Shown: positions 1 to 7,897 of the stretch, one piece after another
Layout: each line of letters begins with the position of its first letter
Numbering within the stretch: the first letter of the stretch is position 1
NCBI RefSeq assembly: GCF_900163865.1
Contig: NZ_FUKU01000043.1
Coordinates: forward strand, 1-64,000
DNA from: Sphingobacterium sp. JB170
GTDB taxonomy: Bacteria > Bacteroidota > Bacteroidia > Sphingobacteriales > Sphingobacteriaceae
Length of the DNA stretch: 64,000 bases
Direction: 5' to 3'
Notes under the pieces: generated by a model
Seen by the model: the letters and a program-made list of their open reading frames with translations, nothing else
Told to the model about the DNA's origin: nothing
Databases searched by the model: none
Translations under genes and position numbers: made by a program

Positions 1-652
1 ATAGCGATGAAGACGGGCTTTCTGTACCCAAAAAATTATTTAGGACGCTACTGATGCTGATTCGGTTTATGTTTCTTTTTGATTAAAAATTGTATCTTTA
101 TTTTTACCAAATTATTTAAGAAAAAATATTTTAAAGAAAGTATTTAATGTGTCTTTTTGAATATATCTACAAGGCTATTTGTCTGCGGATATAGCTTATG
201 AAAATTATGTTGTAAAAGGTTAGCTCGAAGACGTACGTTTCCGGGCTAATTTTTTTATCGGTGCCGTCGGGCCCATTGGAAAGGATTAAAAGCCTGGACC
301 TCCATGTGTATTAGTTACCGTAAAATTTTACAATATTTGTTGCGGCAATGGGGTGAGAGGCGCTAAAGAAAACGACATAGATAAGAATTAATTTTAGTAT
401 TGTTGGCTGTCGACGGTGCTTGCTTTGATCGAAGTTTGTTAGAGTCGGGCTTCCGCTTTAGTACTGACTTGTTCAGCCGTAGTGGGCACGCTGTAAAGCT
501 CGTGTTTCGTGTAGCACCCTTCGAGATTGCTCTTGGCCATGTTAACTACCGAGTCCAGGGACAGGAAAATACTTGCAGAGCCTAATCGTTCGCCTTGAAG
601 CCCGAAAAGTTAGAACTCCAGGTCGTATGGTTACGGGCTCCGTTACGCGGCT
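1..652. other. Left-end stretch with no supported gene
   Basis: No gene is supported here. The first ~86 bases could hold the 3' end of a forward gene: the third frame is open from the window edge to a TAA near base 86 and the first frame closes near base 54, but either tail is too short to identify. The rest is AT-rich to mixed sequence with no RNA gene or repeat that I can see. A 61-codon open frame near 400-585 has no family resemblance and no initiation context. Confidence 0.4.
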
Positions 653-934
653 CTAAAATAATACATCTTTAATTTCAGGGGTCTTCTCGAATACGCTTTT
701 TGCGTACGGGCATAACGGAAGGATTTTACTCCCTTTCGCCCGTGCATATTCTGCGCCGGCCATTACGAGCTTTCTACCGATCCCTTTGCCTTCATTTCCC
801 TCGAACACTTCGGTATGATCAATTATGAATTTATTATCACCTGCCCAAGTATAACGCATTTCACCTGCGCGCTCTCCGTTTTCGAAAATTTCGAATAATC
901 CTTTCTTGCCTTCTTTGTTTGATATCGTTGTCAT
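653..934 (-). CDS. Small GNAT-fold N-acetyltransferase (YjdJ-like, 93 aa)
   Basis: A single-domain Gcn5-related acetyltransferase of the short family whose members have about 90 residues. The acetyl-CoA pyrophosphate loop is visible as GNEGKGIGRKLV around residues 47-58, followed by a helix (AGAEYARAKG) and the ILPLCPYAKSVFEK tail typical of the family, where the Cys-Pro-Tyr segment lies near the active site. The physiological acceptor is unknown; the fold and cofactor are inferred from family resemblance. It is monocistronic and divergent from the gene at 1237, about 300 bp away. Its ATG start gives the usual family length. Nothing suggests truncation. Confidence 0.8.
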   Translation of the reverse strand: MTTISNKEGKKGLFEIFENGERAGEMRYTWAGDNKFIIDHTEVFEGNEGKGIGRKLVMAGAEYARAKGSKILPLCPYAKSVFEKTPEIKDVLF

Positions 935-1236
935 CGCGTTTTTTCTTTTAAATGTAACACATTTTTTTACAAGTTAGATTTGAGTAGCTATATTATTCGG
1001 TCTTTAAAAACGCCCTTTTATTGAAATTACGATACCTAAGGGGATCGTTAGTCGTTAAGGTTAAATATTTGTAAATTAATTGTTTAATAATATTGGGGTG
1101 GTAAAGGCGTTATATTGTCGTCGCACATCGTAATTGAAAAATAATTTAGGATTTGTTTCATCTATTTCATGTAAAAATGATAATTTTAACTATGTTTTCA
1201 ACCTGTTCTCATTTTTTTATTTAAATCCAATATAAC
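935..1236. other. Divergent intergenic region
   Basis: About 300 bp between two divergent genes, AT-rich, presumably holding both promoters. A TACATTTA sequence on the reverse strand just upstream of the GNAT gene is a weak match to the -7 element. No ORF, repeat or RNA structure stands out. Confidence 0.4.
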
Positions 1237-2484
1237 ATGAATTTTGAAAAACTTACTTTTAAAGATTTTGAAAATATCCCAGAACTAGATCTAAATGCAC
1301 GCTCGAAAATTTTTAAAGAGTATCTATCTTACATGGGATTTGACGATTACCAAAGTTATAGAATTATAGGCAAAAGCGGTTGTAATGCAAATATGACACT
1401 TGAAAGCCAACACGGGGAATCTTTTATAAGTTTTGTGTCCAACGACTACCTCGGTTTCACGCAACACCCTAAGGTAAAACAAAGCGCCATTGAAGGTATT
1501 GAAAAGTACGGTACAGGTGCTGGTGCTTCGCCTTTAATAGGAGGCTTTTTTGATTACCACCGATTATTAGAGAAAAAAATTGCCGGATTTTTTGGCCGAC
1601 CAGATGATTGTTCGGTGATTTATACCACCGGATACACGGCTAACAGTGCGTCGTTACAAAGTTTACTGCAGAAGGAGGATATCGCAATCGTCGATATGGC
1701 GGTTCATACTAGCGTTCATGAGGGGTGCATTCTGACGAATAAAAAAACGTTTCTGCACAATGATACGGATGCATTGGAACGGATATTACAAAATACGACT
1801 GGTAAATACCGCACACGTATGGTCATTGTAGATGGTGTTTATTCGCAGGATGGGGATGTTGCTCCGTTAAAAGAGATTGTCGCCTTATGTAAAAAATATG
1901 GGGCTTACATCATGGTCGACGATGCGCACGGGGTAGGGGTTATCGGTCAAACTGGTCGAGGGGTCCTAGAAGAAGCTGGTCTTTTGCAAGAAGTTGACTT
2001 TATTACTGGTACGTTTAGCAAAACTTTTGGTGCGATTGGCGGGTATGTTGTATGTAACGCGGAGAATGCGGCATTTTTGAAATTTCAGTCGCGTCAGCAG
2101 ATTTTTTCTGCTACTGCCGGCCCGGCAAGTCTAGGGATTGTTAAAGCGATTGAACTCATTGATGAAGAGCCAATATGGCGAGAAAAGTTACAACAGAATA
2201 TGGAACACTTCCGTCAGGGACTACTCGATATAGGCATTGACATCGGAACGACAAATTCAGCGATTTTTCCGCTTAAACTAAAAGATCCAATTTTAACAGT
2301 GGCCATGAATAAGGCGATCTTTAAAAAAGGAATCTATGCTAATGCGATCTTGTACCCCGCGGTGTCAAAAAAGGATGCGCGAATCCGTATGAGTTTGTCG
2401 GCATTACATACGCGCGAGCAACTAGATACCGCGCTTTCGAGTATTGAATCTGTTTTTTTAAAAGAAAAGCAATTCGTGTATTAA
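1237..2484 (+). CDS. PLP-dependent alpha-oxoamine synthase (AONS/KBL/SPT family)
   Basis: A fold-type I PLP enzyme of 415 aa of the alpha-oxoamine synthase family, which condenses an amino acid with an acyl-CoA and loses CO2. The Schiff-base lysine is K262 in TGTFSKTFGAIGG; the cofactor-contacting DDAHGVGVIG motif lies upstream and FVSNDYLGF near the N-terminus. TFSK resembles serine palmitoyltransferase more than the usual biotin-type BioF motif, but the protein also carries a ~45-residue N-terminal extension. The substrate therefore cannot be settled: 8-amino-7-oxononanoate synthase, glycine C-acetyltransferase and serine palmitoyltransferase are all possible. No biotin or sphingolipid genes are adjacent. 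It is followed 80 bp later by a separately promoted DinB gene. Confidence 0.8.
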   Translation: MNFEKLTFKDFENIPELDLNARSKIFKEYLSYMGFDDYQSYRIIGKSGCNANMTLESQHGESFISFVSNDYLGFTQHPKVKQSAIEGIEKYGTGAGASPLIGGFFDYHRLLEKKIAGFFGRPDDCSVIYTTGYTANSASLQSLLQKEDIAIVDMAVHTSVHEGCILTNKKTFLHNDTDALERILQNTTGKYRTRMVIVDGVYSQDGDVAPLKEIVALCKKYGAYIMVDDAHGVGVIGQTGRGVLEEAGLLQEVDFITGTFSKTFGAIGGYVVCNAENAAFLKFQSRQQIFSATAGPASLGIVKAIELIDEEPIWREKLQQNMEHFRQGLLDIGIDIGTTNSAIFPLKLKDPILTVAMNKAIFKKGIYANAILYPAVSKKDARIRMSLSALHTREQLDTALSSIESVFLKEKQFVY

Positions 2485-2525
2485 ATAACGAAATGCTACT
2501 GACAAAAGGTTGTCAATCGACCGAT

Positions 2526-2533
2526 TATCTTTG
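2526..2533 (+). promoter_or_regulatory. -7 promoter element TATCTTTG
   Basis: Perfect match to the Bacteroidota -7 consensus TAnnTTTG, 31 nt before the DinB-family start codon. I see no good -33 TTTG at the expected 19-21 nt distance, so this is a partial promoter match. Confidence 0.5.
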
Positions 2534-2564
2534 TTCGTATACTTTAACTTAAAAAGAGAAAAAC

Positions 2565-3095
2565 ATGCACCTAAAACAAATTATTTTAAGTAGCCTGGAA
2601 TATAACCTGTGGGTTAACGAGCAGTACGATAAATGGTTGTCTGATAAAAGCGATGTTGTATTGACGAGTCACGTGGATTCCAGTTTTCCGAGTATGCTAC
2701 TGACCTTGCAACATATTTTGCAAACGCAAGAGTATTGGTGGTCTGTTTTAATGGAACGACAAAATATAGCAGTCGAGAGGCAGGAGGAGGATGGTTTAAA
2801 CCGTGATCAAGTATTTGATTCATTAATCGAAAATTCCAGACTTATCCTAAATCATTTTAACGCCCTTAGCGAAGATGAATTGCTTAAAACGTTAGCGATT
2901 AAAAATGAATGGTTTAGTTGTAACTTTTCGAAATTCGAATATGTGCAACAATTGATGTATCATGCGGCCTATCATCGGGGACAAGTTGTAACGATTGGCA
3001 GAAACCTTGGTATTATAGATGCCCCTTTAACGGATTATAATTTTTGGAATTTATATAAAGACCGAACAGATATATTTGCTGGAATGGGCAATTAA
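2565..3095 (+). CDS. DinB-family four-helix-bundle protein
   Basis: A 176-aa protein of the DinB/YfiT superfamily, whose members form a four-helix bundle with a mononuclear metal held by three histidines. The likely ligands are H50 (LQHILQ), H133 and H137 (YHAAYHRGQV), the last two forming the diagnostic HxxxHRGQ block. Known members include damage-inducible proteins and thiol-transferases (bacillithiol or mycothiol type), so a stress or thiol role is possible but not shown. It has its own -7 element and ends just before the palindrome preceding the cupin gene. Length is normal for the family. Confidence 0.8.
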   Translation: MHLKQIILSSLEYNLWVNEQYDKWLSDKSDVVLTSHVDSSFPSMLLTLQHILQTQEYWWSVLMERQNIAVERQEEDGLNRDQVFDSLIENSRLILNHFNALSEDELLKTLAIKNEWFSCNFSKFEYVQQLMYHAAYHRGQVVTIGRNLGIIDAPLTDYNFWNLYKDRTDIFAGMGN

Positions 3096-3121
3096 CAGTC
3101 ACAATTTCTAAGTGGAATGTC

Positions 3122-3163
3122 AAAGTTTAAATAAAAGACTTTTAAGTCTTTTATTTAAACTTT
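3122..3163. promoter_or_regulatory. 42-bp perfect palindrome, probable operator
   Basis: Two perfect 20-bp inverted arms flank a TT centre; the inner part reads AAAAGACTTTTAAGTCTTTT. It lies directly upstream of a TATCTTTG -7 element, with its centre about 41 bp before the predicted transcription start, and precedes the cupin - Rrf2 - hmp genes. The inner symmetry resembles operators of Rrf2-type NO sensors (AAGAnnnTTT...AAAnnnTCTT), which suggests autoregulation by the gene at 3618. It could also act as an AT-rich terminator for the DinB gene, but there is no GC-rich stem. Confidence 0.6.
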
Positions 3164-3169
3164 CTTTTT

Positions 3170-3177
3170 TATCTTTG
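3170..3177 (+). promoter_or_regulatory. -7 promoter element TATCTTTG for the cupin-rrf2-hmp group
   Basis: Perfect TAnnTTTG -7 element about 60 nt upstream of the cupin start. Its -33 region falls inside the right arm of the 42-bp palindrome, so a protein bound there would be placed to control initiation. Confidence 0.6.
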
Positions 3178-3237
3178 TTCTATTCAATCGTTGGGCGCAA
3201 CAGTGCAACGGAGGAATTGGTAAATGTGTTTTAAAAT

Positions 3238-3579
3238 ATGGAAACAACTTCGATATTAGACGGGATTGAATATAATGCGAACCGGCCAGTCGTTTCGGTT
3301 TTGCTTCAAAGCACTGCTGGAAAAGAAATGCGCATTGTCTTTCGTAAGGGACAGCAGCTCAAGCAGCACAAAGTCGGATTTCCAATTGTTATACATGTTG
3401 TCGAAGGCAGAATTGATTTAGGTGCCGGACCGGAGCGTTGTGAATTTACGGTAGGTAGTTTAATAGCCTTGGAAGCAAATGTACTTCATGATCTGATTGC
3501 CATTCAGGACAGCATTGTTCGGCTTAGCATTAGTGTTAATGATACTGCCGGTCGAGTAGAACGATTGGTTCACAATTAA
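3238..3579 (+). CDS. Small single-domain cupin protein
   Basis: A 113-aa protein with the pattern of a small beta-barrel cupin: GFPIVIHVVEGRIDLG as the first motif and GSLIALEANVLHDLIAIQDSIVRLSI as the second. The usual metal-binding HxH of motif 1 is absent; a single His is kept in VLHDL of motif 2, so metal binding and catalysis are doubtful. It is the first gene after the palindromic operator and lies 38 bp before the Rrf2 regulator and upstream of hmp. Similar small cupins often sit with NO- or redox-stress genes; the molecular role is not known. Confidence 0.7.
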   Translation: METTSILDGIEYNANRPVVSVLLQSTAGKEMRIVFRKGQQLKQHKVGFPIVIHVVEGRIDLGAGPERCEFTVGSLIALEANVLHDLIAIQDSIVRLSISVNDTAGRVERLVHN

Positions 3580-3617
3580 TCAGAATTGTTATATTCGAAA
3601 AATATTAAAAGTCAATA

Positions 3618-4055
3618 ATGGGAGTATTTTCCAAAACATGTGAGTACGCGATCCGAGCGGTGTTTTATATCTCGCAACGCACACATGAAGGGTATAAAAC
3701 GGGCATAAAGGAAATCGCGAGCAATATTGATTCGCCGGAGCCCTTTTTGGCTAAAATTCTCCAGAAATTGGCGAAAGCTGGTATTGTACAATCGGTAAAA
3801 GGTCCAAATGGAGGGTTTTATATTGATATAGCTAGTTTCGATCGGCCCCTTTCGGATATCGTGGAAGCAATCGATGGGGCAGAGATATTTACCGGTTGTG
3901 CAATGGGACTAAGTTTCTGCTCGGAGGTAAACCCCTGTCCGTTGCACAACGACTTCAAAGAAGTGCGAAATCGGATCACTGAGATGCTTCACAGAACTAG
4001 CATCAGCCAATTCGACGAAGAATTGATCCGTGGACAGCTTTCATTGAATAAATAG
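3618..4055 (+). CDS. Rrf2-family Fe-S transcriptional regulator (NsrR/IscR-like)
   Basis: A 145-aa Rrf2 regulator: N-terminal winged helix (CEYAIRAVFYIS, then the recognition region SPEPFLAKILQKLAKAGIVQSVKGPNGGF) and three C-terminal cysteines C94, C101 and C107 that match the Fe-S ligand region of NsrR and IscR. NsrR-type proteins lose repression when NO attacks the cluster. The position immediately upstream of a flavohaemoglobin gene and downstream of a palindrome argues that it senses NO and controls hmp and itself. Choosing NsrR over another Rrf2 type is inference from context, so no symbol is given. Confidence 0.85.
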   Translation: MGVFSKTCEYAIRAVFYISQRTHEGYKTGIKEIASNIDSPEPFLAKILQKLAKAGIVQSVKGPNGGFYIDIASFDRPLSDIVEAIDGAEIFTGCAMGLSFCSEVNPCPLHNDFKEVRNRITEMLHRTSISQFDEELIRGQLSLNK

Positions 4056-4110
4056 TACTTTTTTTTACCCTAATAGAGGACAAAAACATCTTTTATTTTT
4101 TTAAACAACA

Positions 4111-5331
4111 ATGAACAACAATATGACTACAGAACAAAAACAAATGGTGAAGGCAACAGTGCCCGTGTTGAAAGAGCACGGTGTATTATTAACAACGCAT
4201 TTTTACAAGCGTATGTTTGAACACAATCCAGAATTAAAGCATGTCTTTAATATGGGGAATCAACAAAATAGCAAACAACAAACCGCGCTCGCACACGCGG
4301 TATTAGCCTATGCGGAGCACATTGAAGATCCCTCGGTTTTGTTACCGGTTGTAAATAATATCGGCCATAAGCATACAAGTCTTGATATTCGCCCTGAACA
4401 TTATGCCATCGTTGGAAGACATTTGATCGCCTCCATCGGTGAGGTATTGGGGGATGCTGCAACACCCGAATTGATCGACGCTTGGACTACAGCATATGGA
4501 CAGCTAGCTGATTTGATGAGTGGTCACGAGAAAGGCTTGTATCAGCTCCAAGTCGAGAAAGAAGGTGGATGGACAGGGTGGAGACCGTTTGTCATCCGCA
4601 ATAAGGTAGAAGAATCGAGCGAAATTACATCGTTTTACCTGTACCCGGCAGATGGGGGAGCCGTTCCTGATTACAAACCTGGGCAATATATTAGTTTACG
4701 CTTATTTCTCCCCGAATTAAATCTTTTACAGCCACGTCAATACAGTATCTCCTGTGCACCAAACGGCGAGTTTTACCGTATCTCGGTGAAACGTGAGACA
4801 GGAAGTACCCATCCGGATGGAATGATCAGCAACCGTCTTCACAACTTTGTTAAGGAAGGTGATATCGTTGATCTTTCTGCACCAGCCGGCGTATTCATTC
4901 TAAATGAGAAAACTTCTGCGGCAAAGGTATTTATTAGCGGAGGAGTGGGACAAACGCCATTGATGGCGATGCTCGAAGGTGCACTAAGTAGTTCTGAAGG
5001 TCAAGGTCGCCCTATTACATGGGTTCATGGATGTAGGAATGAAGCTGTGCACGCATTTAAAGATCGTCTTGCTGAAATTACGCATATGTATGCTAATGTA
5101 AATCGTCACATATTTTATGATGACCTCGAGCAAGAAAATGAAGCTACACATCGCGGATGGGTTGAACTCGAAAGGATCAAAACGCAGGTGATACACGAAG
5201 ATGCAGACTATTATATCTGTGGCCCTGCACCGTTTATTGCAAAGCACTACAATTATCTGGTAGAGAATGGTATTCCTAAAACAGCTATTCACTTCGAGGA
5301 ATTTGGTCCGGCTTCTTTGAACATGAACTAA
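4111..5331 (+). CDS. hmp: Flavohaemoglobin, nitric oxide dioxygenase
   Basis: Converts NO plus O2 to nitrate using NAD(P)H, in the cytoplasm. The 406-aa protein has the full three-domain layout: a globin domain (residues ~5-145, proximal His in HKHTSLDI near residue 88), an FAD-binding ferredoxin-reductase domain (PGQYISLRL, then RQYSISCAP) and an NAD domain (FISGGVGQTPLMAML, YYICGPAPF). The C-terminal EEFGPAS is normal. The start could be the ATG at 4111 or the in-frame one 12 nt later. It follows the Rrf2 regulator by 55 bp and is followed by a strong terminator, so it closes the group. Confidence 0.97.
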   Translation: MNNNMTTEQKQMVKATVPVLKEHGVLLTTHFYKRMFEHNPELKHVFNMGNQQNSKQQTALAHAVLAYAEHIEDPSVLLPVVNNIGHKHTSLDIRPEHYAIVGRHLIASIGEVLGDAATPELIDAWTTAYGQLADLMSGHEKGLYQLQVEKEGGWTGWRPFVIRNKVEESSEITSFYLYPADGGAVPDYKPGQYISLRLFLPELNLLQPRQYSISCAPNGEFYRISVKRETGSTHPDGMISNRLHNFVKEGDIVDLSAPAGVFILNEKTSAAKVFISGGVGQTPLMAMLEGALSSSEGQGRPITWVHGCRNEAVHAFKDRLAEITHMYANVNRHIFYDDLEQENEATHRGWVELERIKTQVIHEDADYYICGPAPFIAKHYNYLVENGIPKTAIHFEEFGPASLNMN

Positions 5332-5356
5332 TTGTTTATATTCTGATTGTTTAATG

Positions 5357-5384
5357 AAAAGGTTCTCCCGAGAGGACCTTTTTT
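5357..5384 (+). terminator. Rho-independent terminator after hmp
   Basis: An 11-bp stem, AAAAGGTTCTC with GAGGACCTTTT (one G-T pair), CCGA loop, and a T run, 26 nt after the hmp stop codon. Confidence 0.85.
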
Positions 5385-5726
5385 GTTCTCGAACAACTTG
5401 ATCGGTAAATTTCACCAAGGTGTTTATATAGCTCGAGGAGATTCTGGGATGCAAATTCGAATGCCCGGCAATTCGTTCATACCATTGCCACGTAATCCAT
5501 TGTCTTTTATAAAACAGGGAGAGGAAAGCCCTGTTGCGGATAAATTGATACGAATTGTCAATGTATTGATCTATAATTGCTATAAGATGGTTATTCTTTC
5601 GGTGTATCTTTAACGTTGAAATTGAACTCTCATCACGCAGCATTCAATGGGAGTATAACTATTATACCGCCTACAATTACCATAAATAAACCATTTTGTG
5701 CACTATATACCAATAATAATTAAACG
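5385..5726. other. Intergenic region, no gene seen
   Basis: About 340 bp between the hmp terminator and the next gene. Open frames on both strands look like chance frames: no family resemblance and no start context. No clear consensus promoter for the downstream gene was found. Confidence 0.4.
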
Positions 5727-6944
5727 ATGAGACGAAGAACATTTTTACAAGCACTTAACCTGGGAGTTACGTCCGCAGCTCTTTATAACGGATCAGGATT
5801 CGCAAGAACTTTAGCAACATTCTCGGAGAATTTTAAACAGCAAGAAGACCTCGCGCACCACCGGATAGCAGAAATTAAATTTTCCTACGTACAATTAAAT
5901 TACCCACGCTTAGTTGGTAAAAATGCTCGACTTGATCTTCACGGGTATGGACCGAAAGTGGAGATCTGTGTTATAAAAACTGATCAAGGGGCGTCTGGAT
6001 GGGCCTCGCTGCGCGGATCAAGACAAGACGCTGAAAAAATCGAAGCCGAAATAATTGGGAAGCGGATTTCTGAATTGTTTTCCGTGAATCAAGGCATTCT
6101 CGATAACCGCCATATTCCGTTCGATATAGCACTACATGACCTTGCAGGAGTCATTTTGGATAAGCCCGTCTATGCATTATTAGGAAAGGAAAAGCCCTAT
6201 ACAACCGATTATTATAGTGGTATGATTTATTTTGATGACCTTGAGCCTGAAGCTACCCCGGCTGGTATCGATCGCATATTAGAGGAGTGTCGATACGACT
6301 ACGGATTAGGGTACCGACAGTTTAAGTTGAAAATCGGTCGTGGTCATAAATGGATGCCTTTTAAAGAAGGATTACAACGCGATATTGAAGTAACCAAATC
6401 GGTCGCAGAAGCTTTTCCTGATTGCAAGATTTTAGTGGATGGAAACAACGGGTTTTCCGTTGACCAGTTTATCCAATATCTTCAGGGGATACCTGCGGTC
6501 GAGCTGTTCTGGATTGAGGAGCCATTTCATGAAACAGTTGAGGATTATAAAAAATTGCGGAGCTATATCACCGGGGACGGTAGAAGTGTGCTGCTTGCTG
6601 ACGGAGAAGCAGATCCTGATCCAACGTTGTTACGTAAGCTCTTTGAAGAAAAGCTTTTGGATGTACATTTGACCGACATCGAGGGATTGGGATTTACAAA
6701 CTGGCGAACATTGATGCCGGAATTAAAGCGGTTAGGAGCCCAGGCATCACCGCACGCTTGGGGATCATTGCTAAAGAGTTATTATACCGCACATCTAGCA
6801 GGCGGGCTCGGAAATACGGTGACCATAGAAGGTGTAAGCAGTACGTCGGACGATGTTGATTTCTCCGGGTATAAAGTCGAGCGTGGTCGGTTGATTCCGT
6901 CCGCAGCAGCCGGTTTTGGGATGCCGCTATTGAAGAAAATATAA
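5727..6944 (+). CDS. Enolase-superfamily enzyme (mandelate racemase/muconate lactonizing type) with Tat-like signal
   Basis: A 405-aa enolase-superfamily protein. The N-terminus (MRRRTFLQALNLG, then a hydrophobic stretch) looks like a twin-arginine or anchored export signal, unusual for this mostly cytoplasmic family. The capping domain is followed by a (beta/alpha)7-beta barrel with the expected signatures: KLKIGRG (catalytic lysine region), LVDGNNG, WIEEPF and LLADGEAD (metal acidic residues), and SPHAWGSLL (C-terminal barrel histidine). It probably acts on a carboxylate sugar acid or related substrate in the periplasm; the exact substrate cannot be read from the sequence. It appears to stand alone. 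Confidence 0.85.
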   Translation: MRRRTFLQALNLGVTSAALYNGSGFARTLATFSENFKQQEDLAHHRIAEIKFSYVQLNYPRLVGKNARLDLHGYGPKVEICVIKTDQGASGWASLRGSRQDAEKIEAEIIGKRISELFSVNQGILDNRHIPFDIALHDLAGVILDKPVYALLGKEKPYTTDYYSGMIYFDDLEPEATPAGIDRILEECRYDYGLGYRQFKLKIGRGHKWMPFKEGLQRDIEVTKSVAEAFPDCKILVDGNNGFSVDQFIQYLQGIPAVELFWIEEPFHETVEDYKKLRSYITGDGRSVLLADGEADPDPTLLRKLFEEKLLDVHLTDIEGLGFTNWRTLMPELKRLGAQASPHAWGSLLKSYYTAHLAGGLGNTVTIEGVSSTSDDVDFSGYKVERGRLIPSAAAGFGMPLLKKI

Positions 6945-7022
6945 CTTCGACAGTTTCGAGAAATTAAATCAAAACGTACGACGCAAACAATTACTTGTTA
7001 AATGAATTGAAAAAATGAAAAC

Positions 7023-7100
7023 ATGATGCCGCCATGCGGTGGAGAGCTCCATGACCGCGCTTCAGGCACCATTCGGCACGTAGTTATCATGCTTTTTTTT
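7023..7100 (+). terminator. Multi-stem structure ending in T8
   Basis: An outer helix (ATGAT...ATCAT plus GCCG...CGGC) encloses an inner hairpin (GCGGT-GGAG-AG-CTCC-ATG-ACCGC) and ends in eight T. It may simply terminate the enolase-family gene, but it is far more elaborate than a standard terminator. Confidence 0.5.
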
Positions 7101-7184
7101 CTATAAATTCTTGATTCTTGTCCTAAGGCAAGTACTTTGAGCAACCAAGTCGTTAAACTTGTATGGATCATTCAATTACGCATT

Positions 7185-7571
7185 ATGGAAAGTAAATTTG
7201 AAGCCGGTGTTAATATCGCTATAAAGATTCCTAAAAATAAATACGAAAAGACGATTGCATTTTACCGAGATATTTTGCAGTTGAGGGTCGAAGAACGCCC
7301 AATAAATAATCCAACTGTCTCCAGAACATTTGAAGTGCAGTTTGGTAATAATATTATTTGGTTAGACTGCGTCGATAACTACACACATTCAGAAACTTGG
7401 TTACAGCTTACCGTTGCTGATGTGGAAGTGGCGACAAAATACTTGCAAGCTAACGGGGTAGACACATGCGACGAAATTGAGGAGATTCCCGAAGATATGC
7501 ATTGGATTACCGATCCAGCAGGTACCGTTTTTAATCTCCAAAAAAAAGACGGAACTCAGGGTGCCGGCTAA
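7185..7571 (+). CDS. VOC/glyoxalase-fold protein
   Basis: A 128-aa vicinal-oxygen-chelate protein. It begins with the typical VNIAIKIPKNKYEKTIAFYRDILQL segment and ends with the second beta-alpha-beta-beta-beta repeat WITDPAGTVFNLQKK. The ATG at 7185 is preferred to the in-frame TTG at 7137 because the family alignment begins here and no conserved residues precede it. Several Bacteroidota members have no assigned function; metal ligands cannot be fixed with confidence. It appears monocistronic. Confidence 0.75.
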   Translation: MESKFEAGVNIAIKIPKNKYEKTIAFYRDILQLRVEERPINNPTVSRTFEVQFGNNIIWLDCVDNYTHSETWLQLTVADVEVATKYLQANGVDTCDEIEEIPEDMHWITDPAGTVFNLQKKDGTQGAG

Positions 7572-7897
7572 CGCATTGCGGAGATCTCCCTACGTTCGAA
7601 AATGATGTGCAGGAACCAAGTTCAGTTCGTTTCCCAGCGATTGATAATTCGGTTTGATGAGTCGCAATTCGCTTTCTAATAATTTCTGTCTCACCGAGAC
7701 GGGCAAAGCAGATTGAAAGGTATATCGGACATTGCGGTTCGCGTGCTCTGTCTTTTCGTTTCTGGGCCGACCTTTGTAAGTTGGGCGACTGGCCCTGTTT
7801 AAAACTTTTTATCATGGAAACTGTTGATACTTTAAAACGGTATTTAATAGCGAATGATGCCTAACACGGAGACTGTTGAACGCAAATCTTTTTTAGT
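7572..7897. other. Intergenic region, no gene seen
   Basis: About 325 bp before the RclA-like gene. It has no convincing ORF and no consensus promoter; a GGGC...GCCC mini-hairpin near 7780 has no T run. An open reverse frame overlapping the preceding gene looks like a shadow. Confidence 0.4.

Noticed and set aside
400..585. 61-codon forward frame near the left edge
   Set aside because: Non-ATG start, no domain, no promoter, composition unlike neighbouring genes.
7531..7815. 94-codon reverse frame after the glyoxalase-fold gene
   Set aside because: Overlaps the end of a real gene, low-complexity basic product, no family resemblance.
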